Source: JBMYQA01 sp049600855 (GTDB taxonomy: Bacteria; Bacteroidota; Bacteroidia; Cytophagales; Flammeovirgaceae). Taken from it: DNA of 12,724 nt. The translations under genes were made by a program, and so were the position numbers. The stretch spans positions 1 to 12,724 of the forward strand of contig JBMYQA010000166.1 of NCBI GenBank assembly GCA_049600855.1, read 5' to 3'. Each line of letters starts with the position of its first letter. Positions within the stretch are counted from its first letter, which is position 1. Of the stretch, positions 1 through 7,262 are shown one piece after another. The notes beneath the pieces were generated by a model that had not been told where the DNA came from, did not search any database, and saw only the letters and a program-made list of their open reading frames with translations.

Positions 1-770
1 AAGTGTACCCCTAAAAAGGGGAAATTAGAATTGGGCACGGGGTAAATTAAGTGCTTCACCAAATGCTCCTTTTCTTTCTTCAACTCGTAATACTCGCCGC
101 GAAAAGGGATGATCTTTAGATCAACATGAGGCATCGTCATTTTGGCTAATTTATCTGAATATAAACCCGCACAATTGACTAAAAGCCGCGTCTCAAATTC
201 TTTTTTATTGGTAATGACTGTCGTGGTATCTCCACTAATTTTGATGTCAATTACTTGATGTGAAAGGAAAATCTCGCCTCCTGCCGCTTTGATTTTATCG
301 GCATACTTATGCGCTACTTTTTTGTAGTTGATGATTCCCGTTTGCGGCACCCGAATCCCCTCAATGCCATTTACGTGTGGTTCGTACTCTTTCAGTTCCG
401 CTTTATTCACACGCTTGAGATCTGTTAATCCATTCGCAACCCCTCTTTCGTAAATCATCTGAAGTGTTGGCAACTCACTTTTATCGGTTGCAACAATGAT
501 TTTACCACACAACTCGTATTCCACTCCCTCCTTTTGGCAAAAACGAAGTAATCGATTGTAACCATCTATGCAATTGATGGCTTTTAAACTCCCTGGTCTG
601 TAATAAATGCCAGAATGGATTACACCACTGTTATTTCCAGTTTGGTGGCGAGCTAACTCTGCTTCTTTCTCTACTACTGCTAATTTTAAGCTAGGCTGCT
701 TTTCCAACAAGTTTAATGCACTAGCTAAGCCTACTATTCCACCACCAATAACGATTACATCGTATTTCAT
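1..770 (-). CDS. lhgO: L-2-hydroxyglutarate oxidase (LhgO-like FAD-dependent oxidoreductase), C-terminus cut by window edge
   Basis: Reading the minus strand from the ATG at 770-768 gives 256 residues that run off the left edge. Residues 3-14 form an N-terminal Rossmann dinucleotide-binding motif (G9-x-G11-x-x-G14), with an acidic residue E34 at the end of the second strand, as expected for FAD ribose binding. The block HQTGNNSGVIHSGIYY (residues 42-57) and the late FRGEYYEL / LIYPVPN / FPFLGVH segments (223-256) are characteristic of the LhgO / YgaF / L2HGDH branch of the DAO superfamily. Known members oxidise L-2-hydroxyglutarate to 2-oxoglutarate, a metabolite-repair step, and pass electrons to the quinone pool. 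Family members are about 400 residues, so roughly 145 C-terminal residues lie outside the window. The gene is divergent from the next one. The assignment rests on motif recognition; another DAO-family oxidase is possible but less likely. Confidence 0.88.
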   Translation of the reverse strand, partial: MKYDVIVIGGGIVGLASALNLLEKQPSLKLAVVEKEAELARHQTGNNSGVIHSGIYYRPGSLKAINCIDGYNRLLRFCQKEGVEYELCGKIIVATDKSELPTLQMIYERGVANGLTDLKRVNKAELKEYEPHVNGIEGIRVPQTGIINYKKVAHKYADKIKAAGGEIFLSHQVIDIKISGDTTTVITNKKEFETRLLVNCAGLYSDKLAKMTMPHVDLKIIPFRGEYYELKKEKEHLVKHLIYPVPNSNFPFLGVH

Positions 771-794
771 AAATAACTATCTAAGTAAAATATT

Positions 795-873
795 GCCTCA
801 GCGGAGGAACGCCAGACTCGGCCAACCGCTCCGATGCTAGGACTTCATTTTTTGCCTTGTTGAAGCAAAAAAT
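795..873. repeat. GC-rich block plus perfect hairpin, possible relic of a dispersed intergenic repeat
   Basis: Positions 795-840 are strikingly GC-rich compared with the AT-rich DNA around them. They contain small inverted pairs, for example CGGAG at 802-806 against CTCCG at 829-833. Directly after comes a perfect 9-bp inverted repeat, ATTTTTTGC (847-855) and GCAAAAAAT (865-873), with a 9-nt loop. A composition jump followed by a palindrome is typical of small non-coding repeats. The AT-rich hairpin alone could instead be a weak bidirectional terminator. Only one copy is visible here, so repeat status is inference. Confidence 0.35.
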
Positions 874-1148
874 AGTTCGAAATAAAAACTATAATTAATT
901 CTGTCCAAGCACTTAACTCATCAATTAAGGTTGCGAAAGTAGCTGAAAAATATGAAAACCGCTAACACTAGGTACAAGACTTACCCACTGACGTTAACTT
1001 AAGTTGTCACCTATTTTAACACTTATTCATCATCATAATGAAACCTAAATCGGTAAAGAATTGTATCCTAGAAAAAAGCGTTTTTGATTAATTTCTTGCA
1101 TTTGTCCAAGTATCCGTACGTGCTGAAGCAGGAAAATTGTATTTAAGG

Positions 1149-1178
1149 TTGGATTATTGTATAATTTGTAAATCTTTG
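1149..1178 (+). promoter_or_regulatory. Candidate Bacteroidota-type promoter for the 144-residue gene
   Basis: TTGG at 1149-1152 is followed after 18 nt by AATCTTTG at 1171-1178. This differs from the phylum -7 consensus TAnnTTTG only at its first base, with -33 spacing in the usual range. It would start transcription near 1185, leaving a leader of about 70 nt before the ATG at 1255. This is a pattern match only. Confidence 0.3.
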
Positions 1179-1254
1179 CCCGATTATTGAATAGGAACTA
1201 TCAACTATAGAAAGTGGTTCGGTACTACTTTCCTTAACCAATAAACTGTTAGAT

Positions 1255-1689
1255 ATGAAATTTGATGACATCAACAAGGCTTTAGAGGAGATCATTGACC
1301 TCAGAAATCAGGTGTATCAGTTAAATCACGGAGATGCACACCTCCAAACCATTGAAGCGAGATTAGGAGAATTAGAAAGTGAATTGTTAAGCAATTATGG
1401 AACCCAACTCCACGAGGTGTTGCTCGATGTTCACGATGAGTTATGTCCTGATAATGACGTACTTTCTCCCACCAACTACATTGCTTCGTTTTATCATGTT
1501 CAATCCAATGGCTCTGATAAAAAATATGATGTAGATACCGAAGCAGGAGTTTTGGTACAGATGGATGATTTTCCACAGCAACCTACCCGATTGGTACTGG
1601 TACCTAGCCCTTTGCGCGTGGTATTAAATGTAAATCACACACATCGCGAAGAAGTATGGAGTGCGGCAAATAACGTAGCCGCTTATTAG
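1255..1689 (+). CDS. Unrecognised small acidic protein, probable helical N-terminus and beta-rich C-terminus
   Basis: I do not recognise this 144-residue protein. It has no signal peptide and no membrane segment, so it is probably cytoplasmic. Residues 2-62 are rich in Leu, Ile and Glu in heptad-like order and probably form one or two helices, possibly a coiled coil. Around residues 60-66 there is an acidic turn, DELCPDNDV. The C-terminal half (about 73-144) alternates hydrophobic strands with acidic and Asn-rich turns (SFYHV, GVLVQMDDF, LVLVPSPLRVVLNV), suggesting a compact beta domain. It contains one cysteine. The ATG at 1255 is the first in frame, with no Shine-Dalgarno, as is normal in this phylum. 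A strong terminator follows 56 bp after the stop, so it is a single-gene unit separate from the protease array. Codon use resembles its neighbours, with no sign of transfer. Confidence 0.75.
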   Translation: MKFDDINKALEEIIDLRNQVYQLNHGDAHLQTIEARLGELESELLSNYGTQLHEVLLDVHDELCPDNDVLSPTNYIASFYHVQSNGSDKKYDVDTEAGVLVQMDDFPQQPTRLVLVPSPLRVVLNVNHTHREEVWSAANNVAAY

Positions 1690-1744
1690 TAAGTAACGAT
1701 GAAAAGTTACCAAATCAGGCATTGTGCCTACACGATATTAAATG

Positions 1745-1775
1745 AAGTCATTCCGATTTTGGGATGACTTTTTTT
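1745..1775 (+). terminator. Rho-independent terminator after the 144-residue gene
   Basis: AAGTCATTCC (1745-1754) pairs with GGGATGACTT (1761-1770) across a 6-nt loop. The 10-bp stem has one T-G wobble and runs straight into a T-tract (through 1775). It lies 56 bp past the stop and isolates the upstream gene from the protease array. Confidence 0.88.
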
Positions 1776-1896
1776 GTATACCATGCATTACCCTCCTATT
1801 CCGCTTTTCTACCATTTATCAAGTTCCTTCATGGGATTCTCCTATTTTTTTCCAACTTTGAAGCCTCTTTTGAAGATTTACAAATACTGACTACAT

Positions 1897-4527
1897 ATGA
1901 TGAAACTATTTTCCAACTTGAACAAAACGTTCTTGGTATTGTTAGTTTTAAGCATGTCGTTCTCTACAGCTTTTGCTCAAAAAAAGGGCAAGAAAGGGAA
2001 AAAAGACGATGCCAAAACCACTACAGCTGCCAAGCCTCCAATGGCCAAAAAGAAAGGCTCCAAGAAAAAAGAAAAAACCATTAAGGATATGGTAAAAAAA
2101 TGTCAAAAGTTCGAGGGACTTTTCGACATGTACCAAGATACTACCAACGGTTCCGCATTTATTCAAATTCACAAAGATCAGTTAAATAAAGAATTCATTT
2201 ATTTCTCTCATATTGTTGACGGTCCTTTGTCGGCAGGTGCCTTTAGAGGGGCTTATGGAACAAATAATGTATTTACGATCAGAAAACACTACGATCGTTT
2301 AGAGCTGGTCACGGAAAATAACAATTTCTACTTTGACGAAGACAACGCCATTAGCAAGGCAGCCGATGCAAACATTAGCGATGCGATCTTATTAAGTGAA
2401 AAAATTGTTGCCAAAGATTCTGCAAAAGAAAATTACTTGATTAAAGCAGATGGTTTATTCTTGAATGAAAAAATCCGAATGGTCAATACCACTTACCTCA
2501 GAAGAAGAGGCTTTAAGTTAGGTCGATTAAGTAAGGACAAGACGAAATACGCAAAAATGAAAAACTACCCTGAAAACACAGATGTGGTAGTTGAGTATGT
2601 TTACGATAACGCCAACCCTAGAGGATTTGCTGGTAGTGATGTAACGGATTCGCGTTATGTGAGCATTAAAGCACAACATAGCTTTATTGAAATGCCCGAC
2701 AACGATTACCAACCGCGTTGGGACGATCCTCGTATCGGTTACTTCGCTACCCAAGTAAACGATATGACAGCTACAGACGCTACACCTTTTAGAGATATGA
2801 TTCACCGTTGGCATTTAGTAAAAAAAGATAAGAATGCCGCAATATCAGAGCCTGTTGAGCCCATTACATGGTGGATTGAAAATACTACACCCGTAGAATT
2901 CCGAGATGCCATTAAAGAAGGCGTTTTGGCTTGGAATAGCGCTTTTGAAAAAGCAGGTTTCAAAAATGCCATGGTCGTAAAAGTACAACCAGACGATGCA
3001 GATTGGGACGCGGGAGACATGCGTTACAATGTATTGCGTTGGACCTCTTCACCAAATCCTCCATTTGGCGGTTATGGCCCTAGTTTTGTCAACCCGCGCA
3101 CTGGTCAGATTTTAGGTGCTGACATCATGCTAGAATATGTACACTTCACCAACCGAGTAAAATACACCAAACTCTATGAAGGGGCAAAAGTAGAGCATTT
3201 CTCGTGGGATGAAGTATTAGAAGAAGATGAGCACGCAGCAGAAAAGGCATTCCATAATAACAGGCATTTCTGCTCATTCAGTGATTTCTTACAAGATAAT
3301 CGCATGTTTGGGGAAACCATCCTTAGAGCTGACAACAAGGCAGATTTGGAAATGACCAAAATGAAGAAAGAGGCCATGATTGAGTTGGTGATGCATGAAG
3401 TCGGGCATACCTTAGGACTCATGCACAACATGAAAGCGAGCCAATTATACACGCCTGAGCAAGTAAACGACATGAGTGTAACCAGTAAAACAGGTTTAAC
3501 CGCTTCTGTTATGGATTATGTGGTGATCAATGTCGCGAAAGATCGCAGCAAGCAAGGCCATTATTATTCCACTGCTGTTGGGCCCTATGATGATTGGGCG
3601 ATTGAGTTTGGTTATAAGCCCGATGTATCAGAAAGTGATTTGATGAAACTCGCGAGCAAATCAGCAAGTATTCCCTTCGGCAATGATGCGGACGATATGC
3701 GTGCTCCTGGTAAAGCAATTGACCCGCGTGTAATGATCGGTGATTTATCGAATGATGCCGTTGGCTATTCAATTGATCGCATGGAGTTGGTACTTCAAAT
3801 GATGAAAACCATCCAACAGAAATACTACGAAGAAGGAGAAACTTACCAAGAATTACGTACTGGTTTCAACATTTTAACAGGACAATATTTCAATTCAAAT
3901 AATGTCATTTCTCGCTATATAGGCGGCTTATATGTAGATCGTTCCTTCCAAGGACAAGAAGGCGCTTCTATGCCATTCACGCCTGTTTCTAAAGAATATC
4001 AGAAAAAAGCGATGGATGCTTTAGCAAAGTATGCCTTTGCACCTAACGCTTTTGATATCCCTAAAGAGCTATACAGTTACCTACAAATTCAGCGAAGAGG
4101 TTTCAATTTATTTGCTAGCACAGAAGATTATAAAATACACAATACTGTATTAGCGATGCAGCGTGGTGTATTGCGTCATCTCCTTCATCCCAATACCTTA
4201 ACGCGAATTGTTGATACGCAAGTGTATGGCAATGAATACCCCATCGATCAAATGATGACCGATTTAAACGATGCCATCTTTAAAGCGGATCAATACAGCA
4301 ATGTGAATACCTTCCGTCAAAATCTTCAATTAGAGTATACCAAAGGCTTAATTAGCATGATCGGAGGAAAGCTAAGTAGATTCTACCCTGATCAAGCAAA
4401 ATCAATGGCTTTGTATAATTTGAAGAAAATTGAGGGAATTGCTTCTAATGGCAGAGGTGATTTACAAACTAAAGCGCACAAAGAGCATTTGAAATTATTA
4501 ATTTCTAAAGCTTTAGATACTAAATAA
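1897..4527 (+). CDS. Secreted zinc-dependent metalloprotease, metzincin type (DUF5118-DUF5117-DUF4953), paralogue 1
   Basis: The 876-residue product starts with a type I signal peptide (hydrophobic core about residues 12-22) probably cleaved after A27 (TAFA), leaving Gln28. Residues 29-60 are a low-complexity Lys-rich stretch. A short DUF5118-like region follows (about 60-105), then a DUF5117-like region (about 110-300, including NYPENTDVVVEYVYD) and the catalytic DUF4953-like part. The zinc site HExxHxxGxxH is intact: H500, E501, H504, G507, H510. The Met-turn SVMDY has its Met at 539. A conserved block with SRYIGGLYVDRSFQGQEG and a C-terminal helical region ending in AHKEHLKLLI complete it. 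It should be an active zinc peptidase in the periplasm or at the cell surface; the substrate is unknown. No T9SS-type C-terminal domain is visible. Only two cysteines occur (C69, C459). ATG codons at 1897 and 1900 are both possible starts. The upstream promoter is unclear: a CAACTTTG at 1853-1860 resembles a -7 box but lacks a good -33. It is first of a tandem triplet. Confidence 0.93.
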   Translation: MMKLFSNLNKTFLVLLVLSMSFSTAFAQKKGKKGKKDDAKTTTAAKPPMAKKKGSKKKEKTIKDMVKKCQKFEGLFDMYQDTTNGSAFIQIHKDQLNKEFIYFSHIVDGPLSAGAFRGAYGTNNVFTIRKHYDRLELVTENNNFYFDEDNAISKAADANISDAILLSEKIVAKDSAKENYLIKADGLFLNEKIRMVNTTYLRRRGFKLGRLSKDKTKYAKMKNYPENTDVVVEYVYDNANPRGFAGSDVTDSRYVSIKAQHSFIEMPDNDYQPRWDDPRIGYFATQVNDMTATDATPFRDMIHRWHLVKKDKNAAISEPVEPITWWIENTTPVEFRDAIKEGVLAWNSAFEKAGFKNAMVVKVQPDDADWDAGDMRYNVLRWTSSPNPPFGGYGPSFVNPRTGQILGADIMLEYVHFTNRVKYTKLYEGAKVEHFSWDEVLEEDEHAAEKAFHNNRHFCSFSDFLQDNRMFGETILRADNKADLEMTKMKKEAMIELVMHEVGHTLGLMHNMKASQLYTPEQVNDMSVTSKTGLTASVMDYVVINVAKDRSKQGHYYSTAVGPYDDWAIEFGYKPDVSESDLMKLASKSASIPFGNDADDMRAPGKAIDPRVMIGDLSNDAVGYSIDRMELVLQMMKTIQQKYYEEGETYQELRTGFNILTGQYFNSNNVISRYIGGLYVDRSFQGQEGASMPFTPVSKEYQKKAMDALAKYAFAPNAFDIPKELYSYLQIQRRGFNLFASTEDYKIHNTVLAMQRGVLRHLLHPNTLTRIVDTQVYGNEYPIDQMMTDLNDAIFKADQYSNVNTFRQNLQLEYTKGLISMIGGKLSRFYPDQAKSMALYNLKKIEGIASNGRGDLQTKAHKEHLKLLISKALDTK

Positions 4528-4540
4528 TAACACTTCATAA

Positions 4541-4562
4541 GGAGCAACGGAAAAGTTACTCC
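4541..4562 (+). other. Imperfect hairpin in the gap between protease genes 1 and 2
   Basis: GGAGCAAC (4541-4548) can pair with GTTACTCC (4555-4562) with one C-A mismatch and a 6-nt loop. No T-run follows, so it is not a convincing terminator. It could be a processing or mRNA-stabilising element in an intercistronic spacer of 54 bp. The pairing may also be chance. Confidence 0.3.
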
Positions 4563-4581
4563 ACACAAGAATAGCACGACT

Positions 4582-7200
4582 ATGAATAAATTAGTTAGAA
4601 TATTATTGATCGTAGCACTTGGCAGCTTTGTGTTGTCACCTGCTTATGCTCAAAAAAAGAAAAAGAAGAAAGGCAAGAAAGGAGCAGTTGAAGAAGTGAA
4701 GAAGCCGATGGCTAAAAAGCCCAAGAAACCTAAAAGTAAGATTAAGTCAATTAAAGAGCTTACCAAGAAGTGTAAAACGTATGAAGGTTTATTTACCCTC
4801 TATCAAGATACAACTTCTGGCGCTACTTACATGCAAATTAGTAAGGAGCAGATTGGCAAAGAGTTTATCTATTTTAGCATGATTACAGATGGTCCTCTAA
4901 TTGCTGGTCAATTTAGAGGTGCTTACCAATCTAATGCCATTTTCTCTGTGCAAAAGTACTTTGACCGAATCGAGCTTGTGGTAGAAAATACCAGTTTCTA
5001 TTTCGATGAAGACAATGCGTTGAGTAAGGCAGCCGATGCAAACATCAGCAAGGCCATTTTTTTAAGTGCCAAAATTGCTGCACAAGATTCTTTGAAAGAA
5101 AACTTTGTGATTAAATCGGATGGTTTGTTCAAGTCCGAAAAGATGACGATGGTCAATTTTACCTACTTGAATCCTCTTGGTTTCAAATTAGGTAGAATGA
5201 GCCGCGATAAAACCAAGTACAAGGAAATCAGAAACTACCCTGAAAACACCGATGTGGTGATGGAGTATGTGTATGACAATCCTAACCCCAGAAACTTTGG
5301 TGGCCCTGGTATTACCGACCCTCGTTACGTAAGTGTAGGCATCCAACACAGCTTCATCCAAGTACCCGAAAACAACTTTAAACCCCGTTGGGACGACCCT
5401 CGCCTTGGTTACTTTGGTCAACAAGTAAATGACATGACAGCTACTGATGCTACGCCTTACCGCGATGTGATCAATCGTTGGCATTTGGAGAAAAAAGACA
5501 AAAATGCAGCATTATCAGAACCTGTAGAACCCATTACTTGGTGGATTGAAAATACCACGCCTGTAGAATTCCGCGATGCGATTAAAAAAGGCGTATTGGC
5601 TTGGAACAAAGCATTCGAAAAAGCAGGTTTCAAAAATGCTGTGGAAGTAAAAGTTCAGCCCGATGATGCCGATTGGGATGGCGGAGATATTCGCTACAAT
5701 GTATTGCGTTGGACTTCTTCCCCGATTCGCGCTTTCAGAGGCTATGGACCAAGCTTCACCAACCCACGCACGGGTCAAATCATTGGTGCAGATGTGATGT
5801 TAGAATATGCCTTATTCCGAATTGTGGTTCAAGAGGGCAATGTATTTGACCGAGCTGCATTAGGTTTTGATAAGTATTTCCAAGCTTCTACGGAATTAGC
5901 GCACAATCCAATTCATCATAAAAATTTAGGGCATACGTGCTCAGCTGGTGAAATGTTGAAAGACGACTTCCACTTTGCTGATCAGTTTTTGCGTTTTGAA
6001 GGAAAAGGTGTGGCCGAAAAGAAAAGGATGCAAGAAGAACTCATCATGTGGGTAGTGATGCATGAAGTAGGCCATACCTTAGGCTTAATGCACAACATGA
6101 AGGCTTCTCAGTTACATGCTCCTGATCAATTAAATGACATGGAGCGCACAGGTAAAATGGGCTTGATTGGTTCAGTAATGGATTATCCTACTGTAAACTT
6201 AGCGCCTAAAGGTACTACGCAAGGTCATTACTACTCTACTGCTGTTGGGCCTTATGATGATTGGGTGATTGAATATGGATACACACCCGACTTATCGGAT
6301 GAAGACTTGAAAAAAATCGCTGCCCGTTCTACTGATCCTACGCTAGCTTTTGGTAATGATGCGGATGACATGCGTGCGCCTGGTAAAGCGATTGACCCCA
6401 GAGTAAATATTTGGGACCTTTCCAATGATGCAGTTGGCTACTCTACTGGTCGTATGGATTTAGTATTGGATATGATCAAGAATTTGAAAGAGAAGCAAAG
6501 TAAAGATGGAGAGTCTTACCAAGAGTTACGTTCGGCTTACAATATCTTATTTGGTCAATACCTCTTATCGGCAGGTGTTATTTCAAGGTATGTTGGAGGC
6601 GTATATATTGATCGTGCCTTCCAAGGGCAAGAAGGTGGAACAAAACCATTTACTCCCGTTCCTTTGGCCTACCAGAAGAAAGCGATGGATGCATTAAGCA
6701 AATATGTTTTTGCTCCCGATGCTTATGATGTTCCTAATGAACTGTACAACTACCTGCAAATGCAACGTAGAGGTTACAACTTCTTTTCAGCGCCTGAAGA
6801 TTTTAGGGTACATAATGCCGTTGCTGCCATGCAAAACAATGTATTGGTACATATTTTACACCCAAATACCTTGCAGCGTATTGTCGATACCGAAAAGTAT
6901 GGCAACGAGTACAAGCTCGATCAATTCATGACCGATCTGAATGATGCCATCTTTAAAGCGGATGCATATGGCAATGTGAACACCTTCCGTCAGAACTTGC
7001 AGTTAAATTATACTCGAATGCTGTCGAATATGATTATTGGAAAAAGAAATAGTCGTTATTCAAACTTAGCAAAGTCGATGGCGCTGTATAATATGAAGCA
7101 AATTCGTAAAATTGCCGCCAATGGTCGCGGAAATACCTTGACTAAAGCACATAAAGAGCATTTAAAGTTATTGATTGACAAAACTTTAGAGGCCAAATAA
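4582..7200 (+). CDS. Secreted zinc-dependent metalloprotease, metzincin type (DUF5118-DUF5117-DUF4953), paralogue 2
   Basis: This 872-residue paralogue is collinear with the preceding gene over its whole length. A clear type I signal peptide ends in SPAYA (cleavage after A23, then Gln24). It is followed by the most extreme Lys-rich segment of the three: six Lys in a row begin right after Gln24, and the basic stretch runs to about residue 55. The zinc site is intact at H494, E495, H498, G501, H504, with the Met-turn Met at 533. Two cysteines only (C64, C453) match those of paralogue 1. The block between the conserved MLEY motif and the second cysteine (residues 410-452) is unlike the other two copies and is His-rich near its end (NPIHHKNLGH). 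It starts 54 bp after the previous stop without a terminator between, so co-transcription is likely. Function is secreted or periplasmic proteolysis with unknown substrate. Confidence 0.93.
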   Translation: MNKLVRILLIVALGSFVLSPAYAQKKKKKKGKKGAVEEVKKPMAKKPKKPKSKIKSIKELTKKCKTYEGLFTLYQDTTSGATYMQISKEQIGKEFIYFSMITDGPLIAGQFRGAYQSNAIFSVQKYFDRIELVVENTSFYFDEDNALSKAADANISKAIFLSAKIAAQDSLKENFVIKSDGLFKSEKMTMVNFTYLNPLGFKLGRMSRDKTKYKEIRNYPENTDVVMEYVYDNPNPRNFGGPGITDPRYVSVGIQHSFIQVPENNFKPRWDDPRLGYFGQQVNDMTATDATPYRDVINRWHLEKKDKNAALSEPVEPITWWIENTTPVEFRDAIKKGVLAWNKAFEKAGFKNAVEVKVQPDDADWDGGDIRYNVLRWTSSPIRAFRGYGPSFTNPRTGQIIGADVMLEYALFRIVVQEGNVFDRAALGFDKYFQASTELAHNPIHHKNLGHTCSAGEMLKDDFHFADQFLRFEGKGVAEKKRMQEELIMWVVMHEVGHTLGLMHNMKASQLHAPDQLNDMERTGKMGLIGSVMDYPTVNLAPKGTTQGHYYSTAVGPYDDWVIEYGYTPDLSDEDLKKIAARSTDPTLAFGNDADDMRAPGKAIDPRVNIWDLSNDAVGYSTGRMDLVLDMIKNLKEKQSKDGESYQELRSAYNILFGQYLLSAGVISRYVGGVYIDRAFQGQEGGTKPFTPVPLAYQKKAMDALSKYVFAPDAYDVPNELYNYLQMQRRGYNFFSAPEDFRVHNAVAAMQNNVLVHILHPNTLQRIVDTEKYGNEYKLDQFMTDLNDAIFKADAYGNVNTFRQNLQLNYTRMLSNMIIGKRNSRYSNLAKSMALYNMKQIRKIAANGRGNTLTKAHKEHLKLLIDKTLEAK

Positions 7201-7218
7201 ATTTAACTTAACCCATGA

Positions 7219-7243
7219 AAAAGGAGACTACAGGTCTCCTTTT
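7219..7243. terminator. Perfect terminator-like hairpin between protease genes 2 and 3
   Basis: AAAAGGAGAC (7219-7228) and GTCTCCTTTT (7234-7243) form a perfect 10-bp stem around the loop TACAG. The stem starts in an A-tract and ends in a T-run (followed by CCATTTT), so it could terminate in both directions. It lies 18 bp past the stop of paralogue 2 and only 19 bp before the ATG at 7263. With no room for a promoter after it, it probably acts as a leaky terminator that lowers expression of paralogue 3, or as a 3'-end stabiliser. It also argues against a gene 3 start at 7215, since those codons would be the hairpin itself. Confidence 0.75.
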
Positions 7244-7262
7244 CCATTTTAACCACTCACTT

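Larger units (their letters stand above)
771..1254. other. Divergent gene-free region
   Basis: This 484-bp gap separates two divergently transcribed genes and must hold both promoters. I see no convincing coding frame; the short plus-strand frame at 607-840 is a shadow of the oxidase gene. It contains a GC-rich island (about 795-840), a perfect 9-bp inverted repeat (847-873) and a 10-bp palindrome AACTTAAGTT (996-1005) loosely flanked by TGAC and GTCA. It also holds a candidate promoter for the downstream gene (1149-1178). The rest is AT-rich with no recognisable RNA gene. Confidence 0.6.

Noticed and set aside
7..22. CCCC-TAAAAA-GGGG hairpin near the left edge
   Set aside because: It lies inside the conserved FPFLGVH coding segment of the oxidase gene, so it is most likely a coding coincidence.
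996..1005. Palindrome AACTTAAGTT in the divergent gap as an operator
   Set aside because: It is a short AT-rich palindrome with imperfect flanks, expected by chance in such DNA, so it is mentioned only in the gap description.
1301..1576. Minus-strand frame opposite the 144-residue gene, and similar antisense frames opposite the proteases and plus-strand frames opposite ispE
   Set aside because: These are shadows of conserved genes: no recognisable motifs, no start context, and composition set by the opposite strand.
1764..2084. 106-residue plus-strand frame overlapping the start of protease 1
   Set aside because: It begins inside the T-tract of the upstream terminator and overlaps protease 1 in the -1 frame. 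Its residues follow no family and its openness comes from AT-rich and Lys-codon DNA.
7215..7262. N-terminal extension of protease 3 from the ATG at 7215
   Set aside because: The codons are the stem-loop itself, the residues have no counterpart in the paralogues, and a normal signal peptide begins at 7263.
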